Of a stretch of DNA of 64,000 nt, positions 10,831 to 21,695 are shown piece by piece; positions within the stretch are counted from its first letter, which is position 1; each line of letters starts with the position of its first letter. Position numbers and translations under genes: made by a program. This DNA is from Anarhynchus alexandrinus (lineage: Eukaryota > Chordata > Aves > Charadriiformes > Charadriidae). The stretch lies in NCBI GenBank assembly GCA_008711295.1, contig VUYV01000090.1, positions 7,413 to 71,412 of the forward strand, read 5' to 3'. The notes under the pieces are model-generated. The model worked only from the letters and a program-made list of their open reading frames with translations, made no database searches and had not been told where the DNA came from.

Positions 10831-13539
10831 TTTAAGGTAAGTATATAAATGGAGGGGAGGACTGCTGGATAAATAGAACAACAAGGAAAAAAAAGGATTG
10901 CTTGGTAGCTTTTGTATCATAATAGAAGAGAAAATATTAGAAAAGTTTCCAGTGCAGATGAGCCGTTTCCAGATGTGAATAAATATTTCTGCATTCCAGA
11001 GAAGCAGAGCTGTGGGTTGACCCCTGGCTCTATGAACGGGCTGAATCAGCACCGCAGATCCCCAAAGCTTGTGCTTTCTGAATAATGTCCAACCCGATGA
11101 ATACTACTGGGTAAGCTTCCACCTTCCCTTTGGCCCAGTTTAATCTTTATGAATTACCTGAAAAATAGAATAATTTAAAATACCAAAATATTTTTTTTCG
11201 GGGTAAAGTCTGGAAGGCCATTTCTGTCTGTGCTGTTAAATCCATTAAGGTTGTTAGAGCTGTGACAGCTGGAAAGCAGAATATAGCCTTATGTGTGCTC
11301 TCAAATGGCAAAGGCATTTGGAAATTTAGACATTTGATTTCCTCCATGCTTGAAGGTGTCAGCCAGTCATGTATTTTTAAGTCAGGTGTGGATACACAGG
11401 CAGAGTGGATCGCTGTGGGCAGAAAGTACATCTCCGTAATGGGGCTTGTTGGAGGTAAAAATGGGAATGGGTGGCAGGTCACACACCAGATCTTTTTGGT
11501 TTGTTTGCATGCTGTATGTGAAAGAGGAGGACAAATATACCTGCCAGGGTGTCTGAGGGATCCCTTCCCCCAGCCTGGTTCCCAGTCCCTGCTGGTTGGA
11601 GCTGCTGGTGCTGCAGGGCCACTCCTGTGAGCCAGTCCAGGTCCCTCACCCCATGGAGAACAGCTGCTGGTTTTGCTGGCTGGGTGAGTGGGGTCAGCCC
11701 ATGGAGGCGCCCCGGGTGCATCAGGCCAGGACATAGCAAGCAGGACTGTGTATGGCAAGGTGAAGCTCTGGAGAGTGGAAAATAAGAGGAGCATCTCACC
11801 CCATTCCCCAAACTGCACCCATAAAGTACTTTTTTTACAAAATGAACGACATATTCAGAGTAAGTGATTCCCTTGTGCAACTAGTTTGATAGGAAGATTG
11901 TGTGTACCTCTATGTGACCGTGGGTGACAAACCTGGGCTCAGTTACTATTTTCTTGGGGAAGCATAGCTGCTATACAAGCAGTTGTTGAGACAGACTTTG
12001 CTGAAGGTTATGGTGTGTATATGTAGTTGCTAATTCAATAGTGCAGGAAGTTTGTGCTCGGCTTTAAGCAGTTAGTGCTGAACTGGTGTCAAAACGCAGA
12101 ACGGCAGAAGAGTGCCAAGTTACTGGCCAGTTACCATGCAAACAAAAACATGTTATGAAGTATAAAGCTGACATGTCATTGGAACAGGGGCAGGCAGGCT
12201 GTGTTAGCAGCATTACTGGAAATTTGGAGATGTATATATGATTTCTTCGTTCATGGCTGCGTTGCATGGAAACGACCTGGAACCACAAGCATCGCAAAAG
12301 TGGCTGTGAAAAGTTGACAATCCCGGTGCAAAAGCTTTGGTGCCCAGACAAGTGAGGATGCACAAAAAGCTAGGTCAGAAATCAAAACTGTGGCTCTTGA
12401 CCTCACAAGACAACTTTAGTTAATGTTAGAAGTAAATGCTCTCTTGTGGGCTGGGTGTCAGGTCTGGACAGTAGGAGTCCTGTTCCATTTTAATGGACTT
12501 TTTGTAGGATCTGAAGTCATCCAGCCTGGAATATAGGTTACTCTTTCTCCATATACCTCGCTTTCCCTTAAGTTAAAATGGAGATTTCACTTCTTGGAAG
12601 TTCTGCTTGAGGCTAATGTAATTATTCTGTTTGAAATCAACCAAGCAAAGGCAAAATGGAAGTGCAAAATGATACCATGTTCTGTGTTACCATCCCGTCA
12701 TCTGATGCAAGTTGAATTCTGCCAGGAACAATAGATTTATACTTGTTAATCTCTGTTTTGCCGCTAATAAAAACATTTTATTCTGAAAAGGCAGAGAGAT
12801 CCAATTGCTCCTGAGAGGTTCTGCCTCTCCAACAAGCTGAGTTTCCTTCTGCATGAAATGCTGTTGTCCCCTCCTACCTTTTTTCTTTCTAATGCCCCGC
12901 TCTCCCTGTCATTGCAAGGAAATGACCCTCCGTCTCATGCAGCTCACATTCTTGAATTCACTGCCTGACTGATTAGCCAAGGACACGCTCAGCCAAAGTG
13001 CTGGTCGTGAAGCTCTCTTGCCAGACAGCTTACTCAAAAACACTTCAGAAGAAAGAGGAGAGGGGGAAGAAACCCACTTGCCAGTTTAAGGACAAAGCTT
13101 GTTTACTATTAAAACTTCTACAGTCAGCAAAAGCAAAAGCAATACTGACTGCGAAGCTGAATTTGCATTTATAGTACAAATATGAAAAATGAACTCTACC
13201 ACGAGCATGTCCTTAAAGAGATTATAAATCCACTCTCTTGACTGCTATGCGGTGCAGTGTTTTGACTGTTATATCTAGATATGTTGCACTTGAAAGTATG
13301 GCGTATGGCGTACTTGGAAAGACACCGTTATAAAGATTTTGCAGTCAAAGTAGTTTTACAGTGGAAAACTGTGTAATGAGAGCAACCCCACTAGTACCCG
13401 AACGCTGTGTTGTTTTATTGGATATCTGTAAAGTTTGGCATGTGGTGGGTTAATAATTAGATACTCTTTGTGTATAGTTCAAGTGAAGGCCACCAGCTAT
13501 GACTTCACTTTGGCTGGGGTTTCCCTGTAATCCATTTAG
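10831..13539. other. No gene recognised; includes a 223-codon minus-strand open frame
   Basis: The longest frame in this stretch is minus 11147-11818 (223 codons). It changes character along its length: a Pro/Gly/Ser-rich part over the GC-richer 11530-11720 region and a Phe/Leu-rich part elsewhere. It shows no domain, and a plus-strand frame overlaps it at 11262-11630. I see no splice signals or promoter assigning it to a gene. The rest of the interval is unique DNA with nothing recognised. Confidence 0.45.
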
Positions 13540-13885
13540 CAAATTAAAGAGATTACTTTGATTGGTGCCATTATCTCCTATTCTCTTGCGGTTGAACCAC
13601 TTAACCTGTGCTTAATTGAAAGAGATAGAGAGGGTACAGTAACAAATACAATCAAATGAAAGGGGCAATAGGATCTGTAGGCCAAACAAATGATCAGCAC
13701 TAGGCTAACAATAGCAGATTAGAGGTGAGATCAATTAATTAGAAGCTATTGTAGGCGTTGGGTGGCTGCCAAGCTTTCTAATAGCCTAAGCCATCATGCC
13801 GTTCTGTTTAGGAGGATTTTAATGACTGGGAGTTGATGTGGTTATTTCAATAATTACCTATTTTAATAATTACTTCATTAGAATA
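13540..13885. promoter_or_regulatory. Candidate conserved non-coding element (homeodomain-site rich)
   Basis: This 350-bp block is rich in TAAT/ATTA cores, including TCAATTAATTAGAAG near 13730, TTCAATAATTACC near 13847 and TTTAATAATTACTTCATTAG near 13862. It also contains TGATTGG near 13560, AATCAAATGA near 13651 and AATGATCAGC near 13689. Homopolymers and repeat signatures are absent. Clustered homeodomain cores separated by unique sequence are typical of deeply conserved developmental enhancers in vertebrates. The target gene cannot be named from this window. Confidence 0.3.
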
Positions 13886-16289
13886 TAAAATGTATTATTC
13901 TGCAGGCTCTGTGGGAAAGACAGTTTTATTAACAGTGCACCTGGATCCAGGGGAGCGTACGTACCAGCGTGGGTCCTGCCCCACCACCTACCCAGGCTGG
14001 AGCTGCCAGCCTAAAGGTCACCAACCGACCACCTTGGAGACCTCCAGCCTTGTACCAAGGGGCACGGGCCACCTGCCTGGGCATATTTTTGGAAGTGCTG
14101 CCTTCAAGGCCTTGGCTGATGGGAGCTTTGAGTAACAGGTTGCGAGTTTTTTGTCACCTGTGCTGCCATCAGGGTGCCATCCCTGCTGAGCACCTGAGGC
14201 TGTGGGTCATGGTGCCGGGCAGCCTTGGTGAGCCCAGGCTGCATCCACTGCCGCGTCAGGAGGAGTTGACATAGTGGCTGGTAGGAGCCAGTAGGGCAGC
14301 GGGCAGAAACGCGGTCCGTCTTTTGGGAGATGAGGAGGTGTTTCCTCAGCTGGTGCAGGAGCATTAGGTGGACCCAGTTGGAAAGCCTGGGGTGCTCTGG
14401 TCTGACCTTCATCCCACCTGCCGGGATAACCTTGCTGCATGCATAGGGGGGTTGTGTGGAAGTGATCAAAGTTGCCAAAGAACTAGCATTGATATCCTTG
14501 AATATTATGATTTATTAGTACTCGTGCAGACTGGCATAGGGCCGTTATGTAGCATGCTTTTCATTTGTAGTAGCAAATAATTTCTTAAATGAACTTTCTA
14601 GGAATCATTGAATTTGGTTTCAAAGGCACTTATGGCTGTAAGTTTGAAAACTTTTTGAGGGTCAAGGAAATTACTTTAAAATCTTCAAGAAAGGCTTGAC
14701 TGATAAGTACTTTTAAATACATATGTGGTAAATACGGTGGTAGGTAGATTTACATGTCGCCATGGGTGGTACTAAATTTATTCTTTTTGCCACGTGCTGC
14801 AGAATGCAAAAGTTGTCTCTAGAGGTGTGGAATCTCCCAAGGTGGTAACATTCGGATGTACAGAGCAGAATTTGCCCAAAAGTTAATGTTTAAAACACAT
14901 TTTGGGGGGGAATTGGAAAGGGGGAGCATTTTCCAAGCCATTGAAGCGACTTAGGAGCAAAATTTCAACAAACTTTTTCAGGCTGGCATAAATGGTGATT
15001 TTATCTGGATGGGAATTGTGCCGAGCAACTTAAATAAACATGCAATTTTATTGTGGCTTTAATTCTTGTTGTTGATGTTACTGCAAAATGTTAAATTGGG
15101 TTCTTGTTTTGCGTGTGTGCATGAGTAGGGTTTGCTGTGGACTGGGATGCCAGATTCCCGAGGGATTAGCATACGGGGAAAACCTGTAATAGAATAATAG
15201 CAAGTGCTGCTCTGAATTTGGACGACGCTGAGTGGCAGATGTATGCAGAGATAAAGAAGAGAGTGTAGTCTCCAGGAAATAGGAATTCTGGTCATATCAT
15301 TACACTGTGATAATGAAGAAAATTAGGGAGAGTGGTATATTGGTAGTGCTTGGCGAGGCTGCACGTTTGGGTTTGTGAGTAAGCACTCAAACCTCTGGGT
15401 GTTCTCCAAACTATACAACCCTTTTGGAACGCTGCGTCATTAATCTCCAGATGTGCGAGAGGATATCATGGAAATAGCCATCCTGTGCCATTTTCCATCT
15501 CTGATCTTGATCAGAAACATGTAAAATGCACATGCTTATGATAAAGCAAAATGGTTATTTAGTGTAGCTGAATTTATTATAACCTCAGGACAGATCAGTT
15601 TTATCCAAAGAGTGGGTGAAGTCACTCTGTTTAATCTGAACTGCTTGCTCCATCCTTTTAAGGGAGGAACCTAGTCAGTAAAGAACTTGGTATTGGGTTC
15701 AGCAGGGATGCAAGAAGATGGCTGTCTTGATGCACAAAACAGACGTACTGAAGTTAGACTACTGAAAGCAATAAGCAATCAAACCCATTCTTAAATCTTT
15801 GGGGTACTGAAGTTTTCTTCTACATTTGGCACTGGCCATACTAATTTTTGCAGTACAAGACTACTCGGGTTTTAGTACAGATATTTTTCATAACTAACAT
15901 CTATATTTCTAAGCAAATATGTCTGAAAAACACACACTGTATGAATGATTAATTTTGGAAAATACAATCTAAACCCCTTTACTTGGATGAGGCAATTTCT
16001 TTTAAATGAGTAGAAGGTTGAACTGGCATTAGAGCTAAATATCCTCTTACTCCAAGGGATACTAACCCCTCCGGGCAGGATTCAGGTCATTAGCGGGTCA
16101 GTTTAGGAAAGCATATACTATTGCTGCTTCCATTCGTCCTGGCCTGAAGATAAACATAAGACTCCAGTTTCCATTGTTCCCAGACCAGGAGCCTTCACAG
16201 GCCATAACAGCAGCTTAACAATTGTAAAAAATATATTTGCGAGTTTAAAAGCCTAGAGGTTTTATCAGTGATGGAAAATGTAATGCTTT
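13886..16289. other. No gene recognised
   Basis: A GC-richer portion at about 13930-14450 has overlapping frames on both strands (plus 13890-14135, plus 13969-14274, minus 14104-14478), which is best explained by base composition. The remainder is AT-leaning unique DNA. No repeat or RNA gene was recognised. Confidence 0.5.
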
Positions 16290-16570
16290 TGGTGGGTTTA
16301 CAAAGGAATGCATAAATCGAATCCTTTGTGCGCCATCAGAATTTTATATGCAAATATCTACTTACATACTTTAAGAGAAGTGCATGTATGAGGAACAAAT
16401 AATGCACAGTGGACTGGTATGCATACAATTTATCAGCCTGCATTTAAGATGGCTACAGTCTAAGGTTACTCACTAAAAGGACAAGTAATCTGGCCATACC
16501 AACTGTATGCCAATAAACTTGTTACACAACACTATCCTATATTCATTTATATGCCATATGGGTTATAGGA
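16290..16570. promoter_or_regulatory. Candidate non-coding element with POU octamer
   Basis: An exact octamer ATGCAAAT (POU-factor consensus) lies at 16348-16355. Around it are AT-rich words such as AATAATGCAC, ATTTATATGCC and CAATAAACTTG with little homopolymer content. The stretch resembles enhancer-type conserved DNA. This is inferred from motif texture alone, and an octamer is expected by chance about once or twice per window. Confidence 0.2.
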
Positions 16571-16717
16571 AAGCCATTTAAGAATATTTTGGAGGGGTTT
16601 AAGTTTTATTGTAACTTTTTTTCATGATCCTCCTCCTGCAAAGTGAGGAGGTATGCTTATTAAACAGCAAAACACCTTTAGAAATGACCTAAGAACTTTC
16701 CTCTTGCAAGGTTTGAT

Positions 16718-16739
16718 GTTAAAACTTGCAAGTTTTAAC
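16718..16739. repeat. Perfect 22-bp palindrome
   Basis: GTTAAAACTTG is followed immediately by its exact reverse complement CAAGTTTTAAC, giving an uninterrupted 22-bp dyad with no loop. The symmetry stops at the next base pair on each side. A second TTGCAAG lies just upstream at 16704-16710, so the centre heptamer is repeated. No transposon ends or coding sequence surround it. It could be a dimeric protein-binding site or chance. Confidence 0.85.
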
Positions 16740-19700
16740 TGGTGGGGACACTGAGCCCTTGGTGCTCGCTGAAGTCAGCTGTTAAAGTTTCAGGGCAACA
16801 AAGAATCCAGATTCCCAAAGTTGGCCCTTACTGCACAGAGCAGGGAGAAGATGGCCTCTTTCCTCACGCCCGTTGCTTTATGGAACACAATGTGCAGCTG
16901 GTGAAAGGGTCTGAACTGCATTGAAATGGAGAAGGACCTAAAGTTACCAGGCAAAAGGGAGGCGATGTGTACAGTAAACTCATTTACTGTATGATGCAGC
17001 AGCTTTCCACATGGGTGTTACCACCCTGTTGTGTTTGCATACATACATGCCATGTGTATGCATATTGAAGACCAAAACCTAAGATGCTACATCCTGTAGA
17101 ATGACAGAAGGTAGACACCATAGCTTTTTGTATAGTTAAGGGATTTGCATTAAGTTTTATTTCTGCACTATTTAGGATCTTGCTGTTACTGGGCATATCC
17201 TCTGGGACTTAGAGACTGCAGGTCTGATACTGGTGGTGTGAGACCTTGTGTGACGCCCCGTGCTCTCAGCAGCTCTTCCAGAAGATGTGGGTGTGGATGC
17301 ACGTGCATGGGGATGGTGTCTAGAACGTGTTTTTAATAGTAACATTTCTGCCTGAATTTTTTTCCAACCCATTGACCTCTCCAGTCAAAAGGTGGATGTT
17401 GAAGAGGCAGAAATTGAGGATTTAAAAAAAAATCTGTTAGTAATCTGGGTTGAAATCCTACCCTGTGGACATCAGTGACAAAAATCGTATTACTTCAGCA
17501 GGGACAGAATTTCAGTCTTTGTGCTTTTTATGTTTATAAGATTCATGGAAAAGCCAAGTTCAACACTAAAAACACATGCAAGGTATAAAAACAAAATGCC
17601 GACATGCAGACTTTCAATAAAACAGGGTTTAATAAGTTACTGTCCAATCTGGATGACAGATATTGTGTAATGCTGTTTTAACGGTCAAATCTGCCTTCAT
17701 CATGATTTGGAGTTAAAGCAGGAGATGGTCAGAATATTGCCAGTGATTTTAATGTAGAAAATAAATAACAGGAAGTAAAAGAAATGTGTCAAGAGGAGGC
17801 CTGAGACAGGGTTCAACAGCAGAGTGTAATGGATTTGATCGCTCCTGCTTTCCTTAGGAGGAGACACCGCATGTAAAGTATTTGGAGATAATCTGAGCAG
17901 AAGGGCCACAGCCAAAGCCCTGTATTTCTTTTTCCAAGTCTCTGATGCGGAACATTCTTAGTTCCTTCACTGCCCCTTGAATTCAAATCCTGGCTTTGTT
18001 AGTCCAAATAAAATATAAATCCAGGATATATTTCAGTCCCATCTGTATGTGCTGGGTGATGTACAACAGGTGGAATCCATTTGCCGAATAATTACTAGGA
18101 TGCAAACAACGGAGAGCTTTACAGGGAAGTCATCTCTCTTCATCGCAGCTCTGGTGTTAAGGCCGTATTTGTTCCCGATAATCAGCAAAATTCCAAAAGA
18201 CCAGTAATGAAACAACTTGGAGCGCTCTCCCCAGAAGCCGTATGTTCAAACAGTGAAAGACTTGCTGTCCTTTCAGCAGAAATTAAAACAAATCCTTTGA
18301 AGATTACTGCAATTATTGTCCTCCTCCCCCTTTTAAACGTAAGCAAGTTTTTGCAGCTTTCTCCCGCGAGAGAGGGCAGGAAGGGAAGATCGCTTCCGGA
18401 GGGGCTGAATTCTGGGTGCCTGACTTCAGACCTCCTCCTGCCCATGCCTGGGTCCTGCCCCCTTGAACTCGGTGCCAAAGCTCCTCTTCATTATTTTCAG
18501 CTGTGCAGGATCAGACCAACCTCGACCCCCCAGCCATCTGCCTCTGGTGAGACATCTGTATTGGCCTTAGCAAGACATAACCTCTTATTCTCTTATACCT
18601 TTTAATACTGTCTATGATGCTCACCTCTGTGTGTTGATGAGCGTTGGATTAAGCTGCCTTTGCACATGGAAGTTACTCCACCTATAGCCATCTCGTGCTG
18701 TGCTGGTGCCTTCCCTGTGGTGGCTGTTTATCTCCCCCCAACAATGTCTTTGTTCTGCAGATGCTGAATACATCTCAGGAACTGAAATCAGACCTTCCTG
18801 GTAACAACTTTGTGCAGTAGCTCAAAAACATTTGTGGTGTTGGGTTTTTTGGGTTTTTTTTTGTTTTTTTTTTCTCATGGGAGTCAAGTGCAGTTTGATT
18901 TTTGTCTGGGTGAGCGTGGCGAACGTGAGGGGTTTGTGCGGGGCTGAGCAGCCAAGCTAGAGGTGGGAATTGCTTGTGAAGGAGCACAGGTTGTACATGG
19001 AGAGATCCTACTAAGACAGGTGCGTAGAGTCTACCCCCGGGGTGGGCTGTGGGACCGGCCCTTCCCAAGCCCCCAACCAACTTTTACTACTTCTGTAAAA
19101 TGGGGGGGGGAGCCGTTATGCTTTTAATTTCTTCTTTTACTTGGCACCCACTGCCTGTTTATGTAAAACTTTTAATGTTACAGTGCTAGGAATATGGAAG
19201 ATATTGATAAGTAAGGCAGCTATAAGGCACTGCCTTCTGTCAAAATTTCTGATTTTAATCAAATGACTTCACTGGTTTATGAAATGCAGATTCCTTTCTG
19301 ATAAGGTAGGCCAGTGGAAATTTCTTGTTGAATCAAAGGGCCACATAGGAATAATTGATTTTTTTTTGTCACGTTAAATAGATTAAGAATCATATTTCTG
19401 GTTTTGATTTTCTTTTCTTAAATCTTTTTCTGTTCAGTATATTTGATATTGTATCTGCTAATGCAAGGCACCAGCTGAGGAAAGGCTGGCATCCTAGATA
19501 CTGTTTTGGTTTAGTTTTGGCTTGAAGCATATACTGTCACGCAGATTTGCTGTTCTCCTCCCCAAGTCGCTGTTTGGAGCATCACATAGGTTGCTAAGTG
19601 CGTTACCTTTTCCTCTTCCGGGACTCTAGTTTCCATATAGCTACCTTTCATCAGAGTTTAGGCAGAAGACCTCATCTAATAAAATAACAGTCCAGGTCTT

Positions 19701-21105
19701 GAATTGCCTGTGACCTACTGGCACACACAAAGTTTTTTGACTCCAGCATGACATCTTGTTTTCTCAGTTGCACGTTCTCTGGGTTTTTTTGTGGTTCATG
19801 GCAAGGGGATTATTATTTTTTTAATTGACACCCCCCCCCAGCACACATTAGCATCAGTGTTGCTGTTGCAGAGGAAAGGTTCTTCCTTGTGAATATGTTG
19901 TATGCTTTGAAAAAAAAACCCTGAATGGATGATGACCCTGTGGTGCTGTGATGTGCTGGAATCCTGCTCACCAGTAATTACCTGCTGAATAAGAAGTGGA
20001 TCAGTGACAAAACCTAACAGTGAAGCAGCTTACTGCGGTAAGATTTTCCAGGGTATAAAATGCTCGTTGACAAAGATTGTGTAATAACTCTACCGTATTC
20101 ACGATAAATTCTTGGAAAGCCTTAAATCTGATCTTTAAGTTTGACAGATGTGGTATGTTTGTGTGGTGGATTTTACCTACTGTAGCTCTGTGTCCTCTGA
20201 GTACAGCTAAGAAAAACCTGCGAGATTGTTAAATGGGAGCTTCACCTGCCAGTCTGTACTGCAAGATCTCTATAGCAACCAAACATAAATCAAGAAAATG
20301 GCCCCTTTTGTAAGTTGGTTAATAGGCACAACATGCTTCTTTAGAAAATCCAACTATTCTTTCAATAGACTTTGATTGAAAGTCAGCCTTTTCTACAGAC
20401 ACATTCACATTCACATCTAGTAGCAGCTTGTATGGCTGTCCAAGGTCTAATTTATTACCCTTTAAAGATTGGGCAAAGAAAAAATGGTTCTCGGAACAAT
20501 GTTTACATTCAGAGGCATAAGCACAGTGCCACAAAAGAGCATCCTTTTGTTCTGAAGCCAGAATATTAATCTTTAACCTACTACTTATTTCAACTCCCCC
20601 TGCTTTTATTTGGTTAGCCACATTCTTCCCTTGTAATTGAAATCTTAACGATTTAATACCTTATTTATTAGCAGTGGTGGGAGAACAGATCTCTCTGCTG
20701 TTGTTTTTTTTCTAAATCTTGATGTGTATTGATATATTCCTCGGGCTCTTCCGATGGTTCTGCGAGCTGACTCTTCTCCTGAAGAGGTTTCTGATGGCAA
20801 AGGCAGGCGTTATGGCTGCTGGCATTTCTGACGTAACATTTTGGTGTCTTAACTACGGTGTTCTAGTAATCTTCTTCCTACTTCTTTTTAGGGCAGTTAC
20901 GTGCTGGGAGTATTTGTAACAGACATATCGCATTTAGACCCCTATAAATGCCAAAGGAAAACATGCAAGTGCTATACAGTAGAGAAGGAATTAGACGCCA
21001 AGGTGTTTTTATGTGCAGGCTGGAGTTGACTCGATAACCAAAAGGTAGATTTTCCTTCAAAGGAGAAGGAAAACTTTGCAATTCCCCCTTTCTTTCTGGC
21101 TGTGG
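16740..21105. other. No gene recognised
   Basis: Unique sequence with short frames only. The frame at plus 18207-18605 (132 codons) overlaps a minus frame of 98 codons and has no recognised domain. Homopolymer features include a G run near 19101-19109, a C run near 19832-19840, and T runs near 18845-18876. No transposon terminus or RNA gene was identified. Confidence 0.5.
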
Positions 21106-21130
21106 AAAAAAAAAAAAAAGAAAAAAAAAA
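21106..21130. repeat. A-rich tract (A14-G-A10)
   Basis: Fourteen adenines, one guanine and ten adenines run in succession. No retrotransposon body or target-site duplication could be recognised next to it, so it is listed as simple low-complexity DNA lying just upstream of a CpG-dense block. Confidence 0.9.
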
Positions 21131-21189
21131 GAACATCTGGTTCAGATATATTGCAACAGGAATTAACCTGTTCTCTTTCAGCTAAGACA

Positions 21190-21500
21190 GCAAGCATGAG
21201 AGAAGTCAGTCGGTGCGGTTTTCAGGGAGCGGATAAATGAGATGCATTCAGCTCGGCGTGGGCAATTGCAGCAGAAGCGCTGTGGCGGGACGCTCCTGCA
21301 GAGCGAGGTCCCAGCAGCGTGGTGCAGTCCCCGGGCGTGGGGGGCATCCTCCCTGCCGGGGGGAGGCAGAGACGGGAAGGGAGTGGAGTGCTTCGGCCAC
21401 CTCCGCCCCAACCCAAGCGGGAGGGATTGAGTGGCGCCTCCTTCTTCTGAAAGGAAACTGAAGAGAGGTTTGGGAGGGGGGGAATACTCCGCGAGAGCAA
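21190..21500. promoter_or_regulatory. CpG-island-like block
   Basis: By eye there are about 20 CpG dinucleotides in roughly 310 bp of GC-rich sequence, far above the surrounding DNA where CpG is scarce. GC-box-like words (GGGCGTGGGG near 21332) and G-rich runs are present; no obvious TATA box is placed close by. A minus-strand frame of 248 codons (21222-21968) crosses this block and also the CA-rich repeat to its right, which argues against it being a real protein. A promoter, alternative first exon or CpG-rich enhancer are all possible. The direction of any transcription is unknown. Confidence 0.4.
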
Positions 21501-21633
21501 ACTGGGAACTTTCTTCAGCAAAATCCTAGAAGCACCCCTTAAGATTCTCCTGAGAAAAAAACTTTTGAAATATTTTTCGCCACAAAAGTATACCAATGAT
21601 TCACACACAGGCACCAGGGAATCTGTGTCTGTC

Positions 21634-21695
21634 CATATATATACAGACGTGTGCGCATACGTATAGCACACACACATACACATGTGTTTGCGTGC
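21634..21695. repeat. Alternating purine-pyrimidine TA/CA-rich tract
   Basis: A TATATATA segment is followed by ACGTGTGCGCATACGTATAGCACACACACATACACATGTGT-like alternation. It is an imperfect dinucleotide repeat with mixed TA, CA and CG steps, of the kind able to adopt left-handed DNA. It interrupts the 248-codon minus-strand frame and produces its low-complexity Cys/Tyr/His stretch. Confidence 0.7.

Noticed and set aside
17976..17995. TTCAAATCC resembling a tRNA T-loop (B box)
   Set aside because: No upstream A box, acceptor stem or anticodon arm could be fitted around it.
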